A stretch of 49,257 bases of DNA from Caulobacter segnis (GCF_003243465.1 NZ_QFQZ01000031.1:1-49257); one strand, 5' to 3'; counted from the first letter of the stretch, positions 24,440 through 32,878 are shown. A program made the numbers and translations. The notes: generated by a model not told the origin, from the letters alone.

Positions 24440-26178
24440 GCCTCGAGACGCCGTTCAATCCTGACGAGATCGCCGCGCTGATCCGGCGCGGCGAGATCCT
24501 CGCCGCCTACGATATCGCCCACGCCGCCCTGGCGTCGGACTCCCCGCCCCCCGAGGCGGCCTATTCGGCGGTGCTGTGCCTGGCGCGGGCGGGCGCCCTG
24601 GACTTCGCCCGTTCGGAATATGTCCGGCTTGGCCTGGCGGAGCGGGACGATGCTGACGCCATCGCCCTGGGCGCGCGGCTCTTGAAGGACGTGGCCCTGG
24701 GCAGCCGGGGCGAGCGGCGGGTCGCGTTCGCGCGGGCCTCGCTCGCGCGCTACGAGGCGCTGTCCCAGCGGTTCGGCGGCGTCTATGGCGCGATAAACGC
24801 GGCCACCATGACCCTGGTCGCCGGCGACCGGATCGGCGCCGCCGAGCGGGCCGCGGCGGTGTTGCGGGCGAGCCCGACGCCTGGCCTGTCTGGCGAAGCG
24901 GCCTATTACGAGGCGGCCAGCCAGGCCGAGGCCCTGTTCCTGGTCGGCGACGGCAAGGCCGCCCGCGCGCGCCTCGAACAGGCGATGACCTTCGCCCCGC
25001 GCGCCTACGCCGCCCACGCCTCGACCCTGCGCCAGATGGAGATGCTGTGCGGCGAGGTCGGGGCCGATGCGGCCTGGCTGAAGCCGTTCCGCCCGCCGGC
25101 CTGCGCACATTTCACCGGTCACATCCTCAATGTCTGCGAGGCGGAGCTACGGGAGCGGATCGGCGCGGCGCTCAGCGCCGAGCGCGTGGGCTTCGGCTAT
25201 TGCGGCCTCGCCGCGGGCGCGGACCTGGTGTTCGCCGAGACCCTGCTCGACACCGGCGGAGAGCTGCACGTGGTCCTGCCCGTCCACCGCGCCGCGTTCG
25301 TGAAGGTGTCGGTCGCGCCCTCCGGCGAGCCGTGGGTGGCGCGTTTCGAGCGCTGCATGGCGCGCGCCGCCTCGATCCGCTACGCCTCGCAGGATCCCTA
25401 TCTGGGCGACGACCAGGTGTTCGCCTACGGCAGTCAGTTCGCGATGGGCTGCGCCGTGTTGCGGGCCCAGACCCTGGCGACGGAGGCGGTGCAGCTGGCC
25501 GCCTGGGACGGGCGGACGGCGCCAGGCCCCTCCGGCGTCGCCGCCGACATGGCCTATTGGACGCGGAGCGGGCGCCGGGCCGTGGTGATCCCGGTCGACA
25601 GGCCCGCTCCGGCGCCGCCTGCGCCCCCGTCGGCGGCGTTCGGCTCGCGCGCCATGAAGGCCATGCTGTTCGCCGACGTCCAGGGCTTCGGCGCCCTGCG
25701 CGACGACCAGATCCCGGCCTTCATGGATCGGGTCATGGGACGGCTGGCCGAGGTGGTCGAAGGCCTGGCGGCGCCGCCGCGCCACATCGAGACCTGGGGC
25801 GACGGCCTCTTCCTGGTGTTCGACCAGCCGATCGACGCGGCCCTGGCGGCGCTCGATCTGCTGGAGGCCTATCGCGCGGTCGACCTGAGCGCCTTTGGCC
25901 TGCCGCGCAGCCTGGGCCTGAGAATCGGCGGCCACTACGGGCCAGTGCATCTGCGGACCAACCCTTTGACCAAGGCTCCCGCCGTCGTGGGGGCGAACGT
26001 CGTCGTGGCGGCCCGCATCGAGCCCGACGCCGCCCCGGGCTCGGCCTATGTCAGCGAAGCCCTGGCCGGGGCGCTGGCGACGTTCCACGAAGACCGCGTC
26101 CGCTGCGGCTATGTGGGCCGCACCCAGGGGCGAAAGGGCTTTCCGGCCACGCCGATCTTCAATCTCTCCCGCGCCTGA
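24436..26178 (+). CDS. TPR-like / SLOG-like / class III nucleotide cyclase fusion
   Basis: About 580 residues. The start is uncertain: I use CTG 24436, which overlaps the previous stop as CTGA; an in-frame ATG at 24331 would overlap the previous gene by 109 bp. Residues about 1-215 are alpha-helical repeats (EIAALIRRGEILAAYDIAHAAL). Residues about 223-390 resemble a SLOG/LOG-type Rossmann nucleotide-binding fold (FTGHILN, CGLAAGADLVFAETLL, VVLPVH). Residues about 405-565 are a class III cyclase domain with metal-binding D414 (LFADVQGF) and D456 (ETWGDG) and transition-state R527 (AARIEP). E452 occupies the base-selecting position that is Lys in classical adenylate cyclases, and the canonical Asn is replaced, so the product nucleotide is open. 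Cytoplasmic. Confidence 0.82.
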   Translation: MSLETPFNPDEIAALIRRGEILAAYDIAHAALASDSPPPEAAYSAVLCLARAGALDFARSEYVRLGLAERDDADAIALGARLLKDVALGSRGERRVAFARASLARYEALSQRFGGVYGAINAATMTLVAGDRIGAAERAAAVLRASPTPGLSGEAAYYEAASQAEALFLVGDGKAARARLEQAMTFAPRAYAAHASTLRQMEMLCGEVGADAAWLKPFRPPACAHFTGHILNVCEAELRERIGAALSAERVGFGYCGLAAGADLVFAETLLDTGGELHVVLPVHRAAFVKVSVAPSGEPWVARFERCMARAASIRYASQDPYLGDDQVFAYGSQFAMGCAVLRAQTLATEAVQLAAWDGRTAPGPSGVAADMAYWTRSGRRAVVIPVDRPAPAPPAPPSAAFGSRAMKAMLFADVQGFGALRDDQIPAFMDRVMGRLAEVVEGLAAPPRHIETWGDGLFLVFDQPIDAALAALDLLEAYRAVDLSAFGLPRSLGLRIGGHYGPVHLRTNPLTKAPAVVGANVVVAARIEPDAAPGSAYVSEALAGALATFHEDRVRCGYVGRTQGRKGFPATPIFNLSRA

Positions 26179-26194
26179 CCGCAGCGCGAGCCCG

Positions 26195-26218
26195 CGAGAA
26201 AAATTGCTATTTTTCTCG
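26195..26218. terminator. Hairpin terminator after cyclase gene
   Basis: A perfect 10-bp stem CGAGAAAAAT / ATTTTTCTCG with loop TGCT, 16 bp after the cyclase stop. It is AT-rich for this genome. The A and T runs lie within the stem, so it can act in both directions, or alternatively be a dyad operator. Confidence 0.55.
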
Positions 26219-26406
26219 ATGTGAAAATCCGCACAGTCAAAACCAGCTTCACCGGAGATTGTCTGGGGGTCGACCGGCGGCGTCAGGAGCCTCTGCCCTG
26301 CAGCCACCGGCCGCGTGAACCGACCTAGGGCCCGGCCACCCGCCGGTCGGGTCCCTTTTCTCAAACCGCTCCGGGGCAGGGCCCCGGCCTGATCGGGAGT
26401 CGCGCG

Positions 26407-26595
26407 ATGTCCCAGACCAACCCCGCCTTGGCCAAGGCCGACGTGGGCAACACCTTCCTCCGCCACGCCCTGACGATCTGGGCGCGCGAGCAGGGCGTCG
26501 CCGAACCCAACCTGTCCGACGTGGCGCGAGACGTCCTGACCTTCGCCCAGTCGGTTGTGCGCGACAACAGCGGCGAGCAGGTGCTGAGCGCCTGA
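26407..26595 (+). CDS. Small hypothetical protein, 62 residues
   Basis: ATG 26407 is preceded by GGGAG at 7-bp spacing. The protein is soluble and predicted helical: NTFLRHALTIWAREQGVAEPNLSDVARDVLTFAQSVV. I do not recognise a family. Coding is supported by the ribosome binding site, balanced amino-acid content and GC-rich third positions. It is preceded by about 190 bp of unassigned sequence after the cyclase terminator. Confidence 0.65.
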   Translation: MSQTNPALAKADVGNTFLRHALTIWAREQGVAEPNLSDVARDVLTFAQSVVRDNSGEQVLSA

Positions 26596-26734
26596 CGTCG
26601 CTGGCGCGGACCGACGCCTGGCCAAGCCTTGCTCCGGTCGCCGATCCTGAGCCATCCGAGCGCCGGCGCGACTTGTTCTTCGCCTGCGTTTCCGACAGCC
26701 TCGCCTTTCTCTACGACTTGGCCGTGACCCAGAG

Positions 26735-27118
26735 ATGCTGAAGACCGACCTTCTCGCCCTGCTGAGCGTTCTCGACACCCCCGTGGTCTTCGCCGCGGCC
26801 CTGGGCCTGGCGCTGGCCGCCGCCGTCGTCGCGGGCTGGCTCGCCGGCTATGCGATCCGCCTGCGGTCTCAGCTGGCGGAGTCGCGGCGGGACGTTGTCG
26901 TCGCGCGCACCGCCCTTGACAGCGCTATCGTCGAGACGGGCTTGACGCGCGCCCGGCTGGGCGAGGTCGAGGACGCGCTCGCCAAGGCCGAGGCCAAGGC
27001 GACCGAGTTGGAGGCGCGGCTGCAGCCCGAGATCCAGATCGAGCGCGGCTTCGGCGAGAGCCGGTTCGAGGCCGCCAACCGCGTCCTGCGCGACGCGCTG
27101 CGCGACCGCCCGCAATAG
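26735..27118 (+). CDS. Membrane-anchored coiled-coil protein, 127 residues
   Basis: One membrane helix at about residues 16-42 (VVFAAALGLALAAAVVAGWLAGYAIRL) is followed by a long heptad-like helix, LAESRRDVVVARTALDSAI to KATELEARLQPEI. The topology recalls short DNA-recombination or division-associated coiled-coil proteins such as the RmuC N-terminus, but no catalytic part follows. The ribosome binding site is weak. A preceding unassigned frame ends across the ATG (TGA at 26739-26741), which could couple translation. The family is unknown to me. Confidence 0.6.
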   Translation: MLKTDLLALLSVLDTPVVFAAALGLALAAAVVAGWLAGYAIRLRSQLAESRRDVVVARTALDSAIVETGLTRARLGEVEDALAKAEAKATELEARLQPEIQIERGFGESRFEAANRVLRDALRDRPQ

Positions 27119-27137
27119 GCCGGCCGCCCTGCGGGGT

Positions 27138-27524
27138 TCAGCGCGGTTTGCGGGCCTTGATCTCTTCGGCGGACAGCTTGCGGATGGCGGTGACCGGATA
27201 GCGCTGCACGCCGATCGCCTCCGGGACGATGATCGTGGCGTCGGAGCCCGCGCAGATCCAGGAGCCGCCCCGTGACTCCACGCCGATCCGCTGCGTCCAG
27301 TCGATGTCCGGAGAGGGCGCGAACAGGGTCAGCCGATAGACGTCCCGCCTGACCGAGACGTCCACCGTCTCCTTGTCGACCGCGTTGAAGCCGTCGACGT
27401 CCTGGGCCCGAAAGCAGGCGCGCTCGGCTTTTGGCGCGGCGGGCTTGTCGGCTTGGGCGGCGGCGACCGCCGGCGCGGCGGCCAGCGCCACGCAGATCGC
27501 GGCGCAGAGGTTTGAGTGACGCAT
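27138..27524 (-). CDS. DUF6491 family secreted protein
   Basis: A protein of 128 residues with a signal peptide (MRHSNLCAAICVALAAAPAVAAAQA). The mature part contains ERACFRAQDVDGFNAVDKETVDV, VYRLTLFAPSPDIDW and GGSWICAGSDATIIVP, a pattern I associate with DUF6491: two cysteines, likely disulfide bonded, in a small periplasmic beta-rich domain of unknown function. It is the last gene on this strand after nhaA, with a 58-bp gap. Confidence 0.75.
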   Translation of the reverse strand: MRHSNLCAAICVALAAAPAVAAAQADKPAAPKAERACFRAQDVDGFNAVDKETVDVSVRRDVYRLTLFAPSPDIDWTQRIGVESRGGSWICAGSDATIIVPEAIGVQRYPVTAIRKLSAEEIKARKPR

Positions 27525-27582
27525 GTCATGAACTCCGTCGAGCGCCCGCCCGCGTGAAGCTTCGCGCCAAAGCGCGCGGCGC

Positions 27583-28779
27583 TCAAGCCTCCGCTGCGGC
27601 GTTCCCGGGCTTGGCTGAGCGCAGGATCGCCAGGCCGAGCAGCGCCGAGGCCAGCGAGCCGACCAGGACGCCGATCTTGGTCTCGTCGATCAGCTTGGGA
27701 TCGTTGAACGCCAGGCCGCCGATGAACAGGCTCATGGTGAAGCCGACGCCGCACAGCACCGCCACGCCGTAGAGCTGGGCGATCGAGGCCCCCGCGGGCA
27801 GCCGCGCCCACCCCATGCGGATCATGCCGAAGGCGACGCCGAACACGCCCAGCTGCTTGCCCAGGAAGAGGCCCAGGGCCACGCCCAGCGGCACGGGGTC
27901 GAGCAGGGCGGCCAGCCCCATCCCGGCGAAGGACAGGCCGGCGTTGGCGAAGCCGAAGATCGGGGTGACGCCGAAGGCGACGGGCTTGTGCAGGGCGTGC
28001 TCCAGCCGGTGCAACGGGCAGCGGTCGTCGGCGCGCAGAGGGATGGTCAGGGCCAGGGCGACGCCGGCCAGGGTGGCGTGGACGCCCGACTCCAGCACGA
28101 ACCACCACAGCACGACGCCGAGCAGTAGGTAGGGCCACAGGCTGTAGACCTTGAGCCGGTTCATAATCACCAGGGCCGCGAGCACCGCGCCCGCGCCGGC
28201 CAGCGCCATCACGTGCAGTTGGTCGGTATAGAACAGGGCGATGATCACGATCGCCGCCAGGTCGTCCATGATGGCGATGGCGGTCAGGAAGATCTTCAGC
28301 GAGGCCGGAACGCGCGGCCCCATCAGGGCCAGCACGCCCAGAGCGAAGGCGATGTCTGTGGCCGAGGGGATGGCCCAGCCGGCGACGCTGTCGGGATGGC
28401 GCAGGTTGAAGAAGAGGTAGATCGCCGCCGGCAGGGCCACGCCGCCCAAGGCGGCCGCGCCGGGCAGGATCACGTCGGCGAGACGCGACAGCTGGCCGTC
28501 CAGCACCTCGCGCTTGATCTCCAGGCCCACCAGCAGGAAGAACAGGGCCATCAGGCCGTCGTTGATCCAGTGCAGCACGCTCTCGTCCAGATGAACCGGG
28601 CCGAGGGCGAAGCCGAGGTGCGTCTCCAGGGCCGCGAAATAGGCCGGCGCGAGCGGCGAGTTGGCGACGACCAGGGCCAGGGCGGCGGCGACCATCAGCA
28701 CATAGCCGCCCGCGGCCTCGTTCTGAAGGAAGTGCGCCAGCGTCTCGCGGGCGCGGCGGCTGATCGCGCGCAGGGCCAT
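27583..28779 (-). CDS. nhaA: Na+/H+ antiporter NhaA
   Basis: A protein of 398 residues from ATG 28779, a normal NhaA length. Signatures: ENEAAGGYVLMVAAALALVVANSP-type first helix, NDGLMALFFLLVGLEIKREVL, SATDIAFALGVLALMGPRVP, and the paired ion-binding aspartates in AIMDDLAAIVIIALFY (equivalent to D163/D164 of E. coli). FGFANAGL and GVGFTMSLFIGGLAF are also present. It exports sodium in exchange for protons across the inner membrane. Only 1 bp separates it from the upstream DUF5690 gene, so the two are co-transcribed. Confidence 0.95.
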   Translation of the reverse strand: MALRAISRRARETLAHFLQNEAAGGYVLMVAAALALVVANSPLAPAYFAALETHLGFALGPVHLDESVLHWINDGLMALFFLLVGLEIKREVLDGQLSRLADVILPGAAALGGVALPAAIYLFFNLRHPDSVAGWAIPSATDIAFALGVLALMGPRVPASLKIFLTAIAIMDDLAAIVIIALFYTDQLHVMALAGAGAVLAALVIMNRLKVYSLWPYLLLGVVLWWFVLESGVHATLAGVALALTIPLRADDRCPLHRLEHALHKPVAFGVTPIFGFANAGLSFAGMGLAALLDPVPLGVALGLFLGKQLGVFGVAFGMIRMGWARLPAGASIAQLYGVAVLCGVGFTMSLFIGGLAFNDPKLIDETKIGVLVGSLASALLGLAILRSAKPGNAAAEA

Positions 28780-28780
28780 G

Positions 28781-30070
28781 TCAGAGCCTCTTGAGGAAAT
28801 GATGGGCCAGAGCGAGCCCCAATAGGCCAAGGCCGCACGCCCCGTAAGCCCCGGTCGCCAGGAAGCGTTCCCAGGGAATGTCCAGCCGCGCGAAAGACTT
28901 CGCGAGGAGCAGTGAGATGCTGCCCAGGTACCCGAACGAGTCCGCGACATAGATCAGGAAACCGGCCGTGCCGACCTTGCCCGTGGCCGCGATCATGCGA
29001 TCGAACAGCATGGCGTTGAACGGCGTGTAGCCCATGTAGAGCCCCGCGCCGGCCAGGATCATCCACCAGCCGGGCGCCAGGACGTGAAGCTGGTAGGCCA
29101 GGGTCGCGCCGCCCAGCAGGACGAAGCCCAGCGCCACGAAGCCGAGGTTGAAGCCGACGGCGCGGCGGTTGTCCTTCACGCCCATCAGGGCGGCCAGGCC
29201 CGCCAGCACGATCGCGGCGACCGGCAGCTCCGACAGGGTGAAGATCGCTGCGGCGTTGCTGTAGCCCAGCTCGGCCCAGATCTCGGCCGAGAAGTTGTCG
29301 CGGAAGTCCCGCAGCGCCGTCAGCATCACATAGACCGCGATCAGCAGGATCAGCGCCGGGGCGTGGGCGGCGAACAGGGCGGCGCGTTCCTTGGCGTCCA
29401 TCGGCGCGCGCCGCACGCGCTCGGCCTCGTCGGCGGGGCTGGGCGGCGGCAGCTGGGCCAGGGCGGCCACGGCGACCAGCATCAGCGGCGCGAAGATCAG
29501 GCCCGACAGCGCCGGCATCCAGCGTTCGTCGACACTGGCCAAGAGCAGGCTCTTGCCGACCGACTTGGCCACGCCCGACGACAGGATGAAGCTGGCGCAC
29601 AGCATCGCCCCGAGCACCTCGGTCAGGCGCCGCCCCTCCAGAAAGCCGAACACCAGGCCCCAGATCATGCCCAGGCACAGGCCGTTGAGGTAGAGGGCCA
29701 GCGGTCCGGCCAGGGCGGGCAGCAGGCCAAACAGCGCCAGCGATAGCTCCGCGCCGGCGATCAGCGCCAGGATCGCGCCCGCGCGGCGTCCGGGCCGCAT
29801 CTCGGAGATAACCTTGACCCCGATGAACTTGGCGGTGGCGTAGCCGGCCACCTGGGCGATCACCAGGGCGATCTTGAAGTCGAAGGCCAAGGACCAGCCG
29901 GCCGGGTGCGCGTAGGCGGCGGCCGTGAACGGCTTGCGATAGCCGAACATCGCGAAATAGACCGCGAAGGACGACAGCCCGCCATAAAGCGCGAACACCC
30001 AGGGCGGCGCGACGGAGAGGTAGCGGGTGATCCGGCCGCCGGTCGATGTGGTCGCGGCCGTAGCCTCCAT
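28781..30070 (-). CDS. DUF5690 family MFS-like membrane protein
   Basis: A protein of 429 residues with about 12 membrane helices. The opening WVFALYGGLSSFAVYFAMFGYRKPFTAA is typical of DUF5690 proteins, which resemble MFS transporters of the hexose-phosphate type. KFIGVKVISEM and NGLCLGMIWGLVFGFLEGRR add support. The substrate is unknown. It lies between a serine hydrolase 36 bp upstream and nhaA directly downstream, all on the minus strand, probably one operon. Confidence 0.85.
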   Translation of the reverse strand: MEATAATTSTGGRITRYLSVAPPWVFALYGGLSSFAVYFAMFGYRKPFTAAAYAHPAGWSLAFDFKIALVIAQVAGYATAKFIGVKVISEMRPGRRAGAILALIAGAELSLALFGLLPALAGPLALYLNGLCLGMIWGLVFGFLEGRRLTEVLGAMLCASFILSSGVAKSVGKSLLLASVDERWMPALSGLIFAPLMLVAVAALAQLPPPSPADEAERVRRAPMDAKERAALFAAHAPALILLIAVYVMLTALRDFRDNFSAEIWAELGYSNAAAIFTLSELPVAAIVLAGLAALMGVKDNRRAVGFNLGFVALGFVLLGGATLAYQLHVLAPGWWMILAGAGLYMGYTPFNAMLFDRMIAATGKVGTAGFLIYVADSFGYLGSISLLLAKSFARLDIPWERFLATGAYGACGLGLLGLALAHHFLKRL

Positions 30071-30106
30071 GCGTGTCGCTTCCCCTCGACGGCGATCGGC
30101 CTTCAG

Positions 30107-31402
30107 CTAGCCCGCTTCTTCCGTCTCCCGCAATGGCCGATGGCGCGCCTGGGCCAGCCGCTGCTCGGAGACCTCGCCCAAGTCCAGCCAGTCGGTGAAC
30201 GGCAGGCGATAGGCGCGGTCGAGGAACTCGGCCTGGAACCGGAAGGGCAGGCCCGCGTCGCTGTTCCACAGCATGACGATGCCGGTCTTGGTGGCCGGGT
30301 CGAACACCATGGTCGAGCGGTAGCCCGACACTGCGCCGCTGTGGCCGATCACGCGATGGCCGCGATAGTCGAAGCTGCGCATGCCTAGGCCATAGCCAGC
30401 GTGCCTGATCTCACGCGCGAACGGCGTGCGGCCGTAGGGTGCGGCGGTGCCTATGCGCGGGCGCTGGGCGGCGTCCAGCACGGCCGGCGGCAGGACGTCG
30501 GGGCGAAGACCCATCTGGGCCTGCATCCAGACGGCTAGGTCGACGATGGTCGAGTTCACGCCCGCCGCGCCGGGCACCCGGTAATAGGCCTCGGACATCG
30601 GCAGCAAGCGGCCTTCGCGATGTGGGCGCGCCCAGCTCTTGGCGTTGATCAGACCGGCCTGGCCGATCGAGGCGGTGGTCATGCCGAGCGGCGCGAAAAG
30701 CTTCCTCTGCACGGTGAGGGCGTAGGCCTCGTGGGTGCGGGTCGTCAGGATCTCAGTGATCGTGTCGTAGGCGACGTTCTGGTAGGTGTGGCAGCGCCCG
30801 GGCGCGCAGGCGACCGGCACGTCGCCGAGGGCGTGGCGGATCACCGCCGGATCCTGGCCGTCCTCCAGCCGATCGTCATAGGCGTTCTTCGGCAGGCCCG
30901 TGCGCTGCGACAGCAGTTCCTCGATCGTCAGCTCCCGCTGGGCGTCGCGCGGCAGGCGCAGGGTCGTGTGGAAGGTCTCGACGGGCTCGTCCAGCGACAG
31001 CAGGCCGTCGGCGGCCAGCTTGGCGGTCAGGGTCCCGGCGACGGTCTTGGACAGCGAAGCCCAGCGGAACACGGTGTGGGCGTCGACCGGCTGGCCGTCC
31101 TTGGCCGAGGTCAGGCCATAGCCCTGGACGAAAGACAGCCGGCCGTCCTCGACGACGGCCACAGCCAGGCCCTCCATCGAGTGGTGCGACGCCATCTGCG
31201 CCAGCCGCTGGTCGAGCGCGCGGTAGTCGATGCGGCCGCGCCAGTCCTCAGGCTTGCTCGGCAGCACGATCGGAGCAGGCGCGGGCGCATGGGCCGAGGT
31301 CAGGGCGGCGATCGGCGTCTCGGCGCGGAAGTGGAACGCCAGGGCCGCGCAGGCGACCAGCACGCCCAGCCCGCCAGCCGCCAGCCACTTGCGGCGCGAC
31401 AT
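30107..31402 (-). CDS. Serine hydrolase of the class C beta-lactamase family
   Basis: A protein of 431 residues. I chose ATG 31402 (MSRRKWLAAGGLGVLVACAALAF), which begins with a membrane anchor or signal; a longer frame reaches 31558 from TTG but lacks coding character. The active-site triad of the family is complete: SLSK in FRWASLSKTVAG, YQN in HTYQNVAYD, and HSG in IGHSGAVSGY. Members include esterases, D-aminopeptidases and penicillin-recognising enzymes, so beta-lactam hydrolysis should not be assumed. It is probably periplasmic and the first gene of the operon with the DUF5690 and nhaA genes. Confidence 0.9.
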   Translation of the reverse strand: MSRRKWLAAGGLGVLVACAALAFHFRAETPIAALTSAHAPAPAPIVLPSKPEDWRGRIDYRALDQRLAQMASHHSMEGLAVAVVEDGRLSFVQGYGLTSAKDGQPVDAHTVFRWASLSKTVAGTLTAKLAADGLLSLDEPVETFHTTLRLPRDAQRELTIEELLSQRTGLPKNAYDDRLEDGQDPAVIRHALGDVPVACAPGRCHTYQNVAYDTITEILTTRTHEAYALTVQRKLFAPLGMTTASIGQAGLINAKSWARPHREGRLLPMSEAYYRVPGAAGVNSTIVDLAVWMQAQMGLRPDVLPPAVLDAAQRPRIGTAAPYGRTPFAREIRHAGYGLGMRSFDYRGHRVIGHSGAVSGYRSTMVFDPATKTGIVMLWNSDAGLPFRFQAEFLDRAYRLPFTDWLDLGEVSEQRLAQARHRPLRETEEAG

Positions 31403-31555
31403 CTTGGGGGCGGAGATCGGGTCCTGCGGGTCCGACAACGGCGATCGACTTTCGGCGGCGAGAGGGAGAGGGCCTGTTCTTATGGGGGGAGCCGCCAGCC
31501 GCGCCAAGAGGCCAAGGCGTCGCGTCGTCCAACGGTCCACAAACAAAGCGGGCCG

Positions 31556-31588
31556 CAAACAAAAACGCCCCTCGCGAGGGAGGGGCGT
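31556..31588 (-). terminator. Intrinsic terminator after cdnL
   Basis: On the minus strand the 9-bp stem ACGCCCCTC / GAGGGGCGT (31580-31588 with 31565-31573) is followed by TTTTTGTTT. It starts 27 bp past the cdnL stop and separates it from the serine hydrolase gene. Confidence 0.85.
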
Positions 31589-31614
31589 CTTCGATCCGGT
31601 GGAGGCCGGAAGCC

Positions 31615-32118
31615 TTAGGCGGCCTTGACCAGCGACTTGGTCAGGATGCCGATCGCGGCTTCGCGGTCGATGCGCTCGATGGCGGCGACTTCGCGGGCCA
31701 TGCGGTCCAGGGCCGATTCATACAGCTGGCGTTCCGAATAGGACTGTTCCGGCTGGTTCTCGGCGCGGTGCAGGTCGCGGACCACCTCGGCGATCGAGAT
31801 CAGGTCGCCCGAGTTGATCTTGGCTTCGTATTCCTGGGCGCGGCGCGACCACATGGTGCGCTTCACGCGGGCGCGGCCCTTCAGGGTGGTCAGCGCCTGG
31901 CTGACGGTGCCGCCCTCGGCCAGCGGGCGCAGGCCGGCGGTCTTGGCCTTCTTGGTCGGCACGCGCAGGGTCATCTTCTCGTGGTCGAAGGTGATGACGT
32001 AGACTTCGAGCGACATGCCGGCCACTTCCTGGGTCTCGATCGCCTGAATGTTGCCCACGCCGTGCGCGGGATAAACGACGTGATCGCCGACCGAGAATTC
32101 CAGACCAGTCTTGCTCAT
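31615..32118 (-). CDS. cdnL: CarD/CdnL family RNA polymerase-binding transcription factor
   Basis: A protein of 167 residues from ATG 32118. The N-terminal Tudor-like RNAP-interaction domain reads FSVGDHVVYPAHGVGNIQAIETQEV, the hallmark of CarD_CdnL_TRCF. The C-terminal helical domain includes KRTMWSRRAQEYEAKINSGDLISIAEVVRDL, with the tryptophan that contacts the upstream edge of the promoter bubble. It stabilises open complexes at housekeeping promoters such as those for rRNA and biosynthesis. In Caulobacter, CdnL is the known homologue. The C-terminal AA end fits the known degradation of this protein by ClpXP in Caulobacter, though that is from general knowledge. Confidence 0.96.
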   Translation of the reverse strand: MSKTGLEFSVGDHVVYPAHGVGNIQAIETQEVAGMSLEVYVITFDHEKMTLRVPTKKAKTAGLRPLAEGGTVSQALTTLKGRARVKRTMWSRRAQEYEAKINSGDLISIAEVVRDLHRAENQPEQSYSERQLYESALDRMAREVAAIERIDREAAIGILTKSLVKAA

Positions 32119-32466
32119 GTTCGTCCTCATCAATACGGACCCGCGGGGCCCGAACGCCGTCTTCTGTCCCAAACCAAAGGCGACAGCTTCCCGCTCCGCG
32201 GAATACTGGTCGCGGGGCCAAGCCTGTCAGGATTTGGAATAGAGCTCTAAGACACCCTTCGCCTTCATCGGCGGGCCGGCCAGAATGAACTCTGAAGCCG
32301 GCTTCTTCGCCAAGACGGACCGTCGCGAAGAACCGCAACCGTCACGTCGGCGAAGACAATAGCATAAAATTCAGCCCGAAGAAAGGGTTGCGTCCAGCCA
32401 CGCCGGATCGCCCCGCCAAGCTTTCGCATCGCGGCGGGGTTGCAAGCTTCAGAATTCGCGGGGCGA
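32119..32466. other. Leader region between fdxA and cdnL
   Basis: 348 bp without a gene. Near 32407-32440 is a CCCCGCC/GGCGGGG inverted repeat that lies past the fdxA stop and may end that transcript, although there is no T run. An AT-richer stretch around 32340-32380 includes ATGCTATTGTC on the minus strand, resembling a Caulobacter-type -10 GCTAN motif, so the cdnL promoter is probably there. The open frames crossing here are shadows. Confidence 0.45.
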
Positions 32467-32808
32467 TCAGGAGCCCTTGCCGGGCTTTTCGCTGAAGTAC
32501 TTCTCGAACTTGCCGGTCTCGCGCTCGAACTGTTCGCGGTCTTCCGGGGGCACGCCCTTGACCGTGATGTTCGGCCAGACCTTGGCGTAGTCGGCGTTGA
32601 TGCGCAGCCACTTGCCGTCCGACTCGTCCTCGGTGTCGGGCTTGATCGCGTCGACCGGGCACTCGGGCTCGCAGACCCCGCAATCAATGCATTCGTCCGG
32701 ATTGATGACGAGGAAGTTCTCGCCTTCGTAGAAGCAATCGACCGGGCAGACCTCGACGCAGTCCATGAACTTGCAGCGGACGCAGGCGTCGGTGACGATA
32801 TAGGTCAT
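32467..32808 (-). CDS. fdxA: 7Fe-8S ferredoxin FdxA
   Basis: A protein of 113 residues, exactly the type conserved in alphaproteobacteria. The 3Fe-4S/4Fe-4S ligands are visible: C9, C12, C17, C21 and C25 in TDACVRCKFMDCVEVCPVDC, and C40, C43, C46 and C50 in DECIDCGVCEPECP. The C-terminal extension (KVWPNITVKGVPPEDREQFE) is characteristic of FdxA. It is cytoplasmic and an electron donor for unidentified partners. A TTGACA element lies about 65 bp upstream on the same strand. Confidence 0.96.
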   Translation of the reverse strand: MTYIVTDACVRCKFMDCVEVCPVDCFYEGENFLVINPDECIDCGVCEPECPVDAIKPDTEDESDGKWLRINADYAKVWPNITVKGVPPEDREQFERETGKFEKYFSEKPGKGS

Positions 32809-32849
32809 CGAAAACTCGAATGAGATCGGGGACGGAGTTCGGCGGGCGC

Positions 32850-32878
32850 GTTTTCGAAGCCTCGCGGCCGCTTGTCAA
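32850..32878 (-). promoter_or_regulatory. Possible fdxA promoter
   Basis: On the minus strand TTGACA (32878-32873) is followed by AGCGGCCGCGAG and GCTTCGAAAAC, similar to the Caulobacter housekeeping pattern TTGAC...GCTANAWC. The -10 match is imperfect. It would start transcription about 35-45 bp before the fdxA ATG. Confidence 0.4.

Noticed and set aside
30107..31402. Beta-lactam resistance gene
   Set aside because: The fold and triad fit the wider serine hydrolase family; nothing seen points to beta-lactam specificity.
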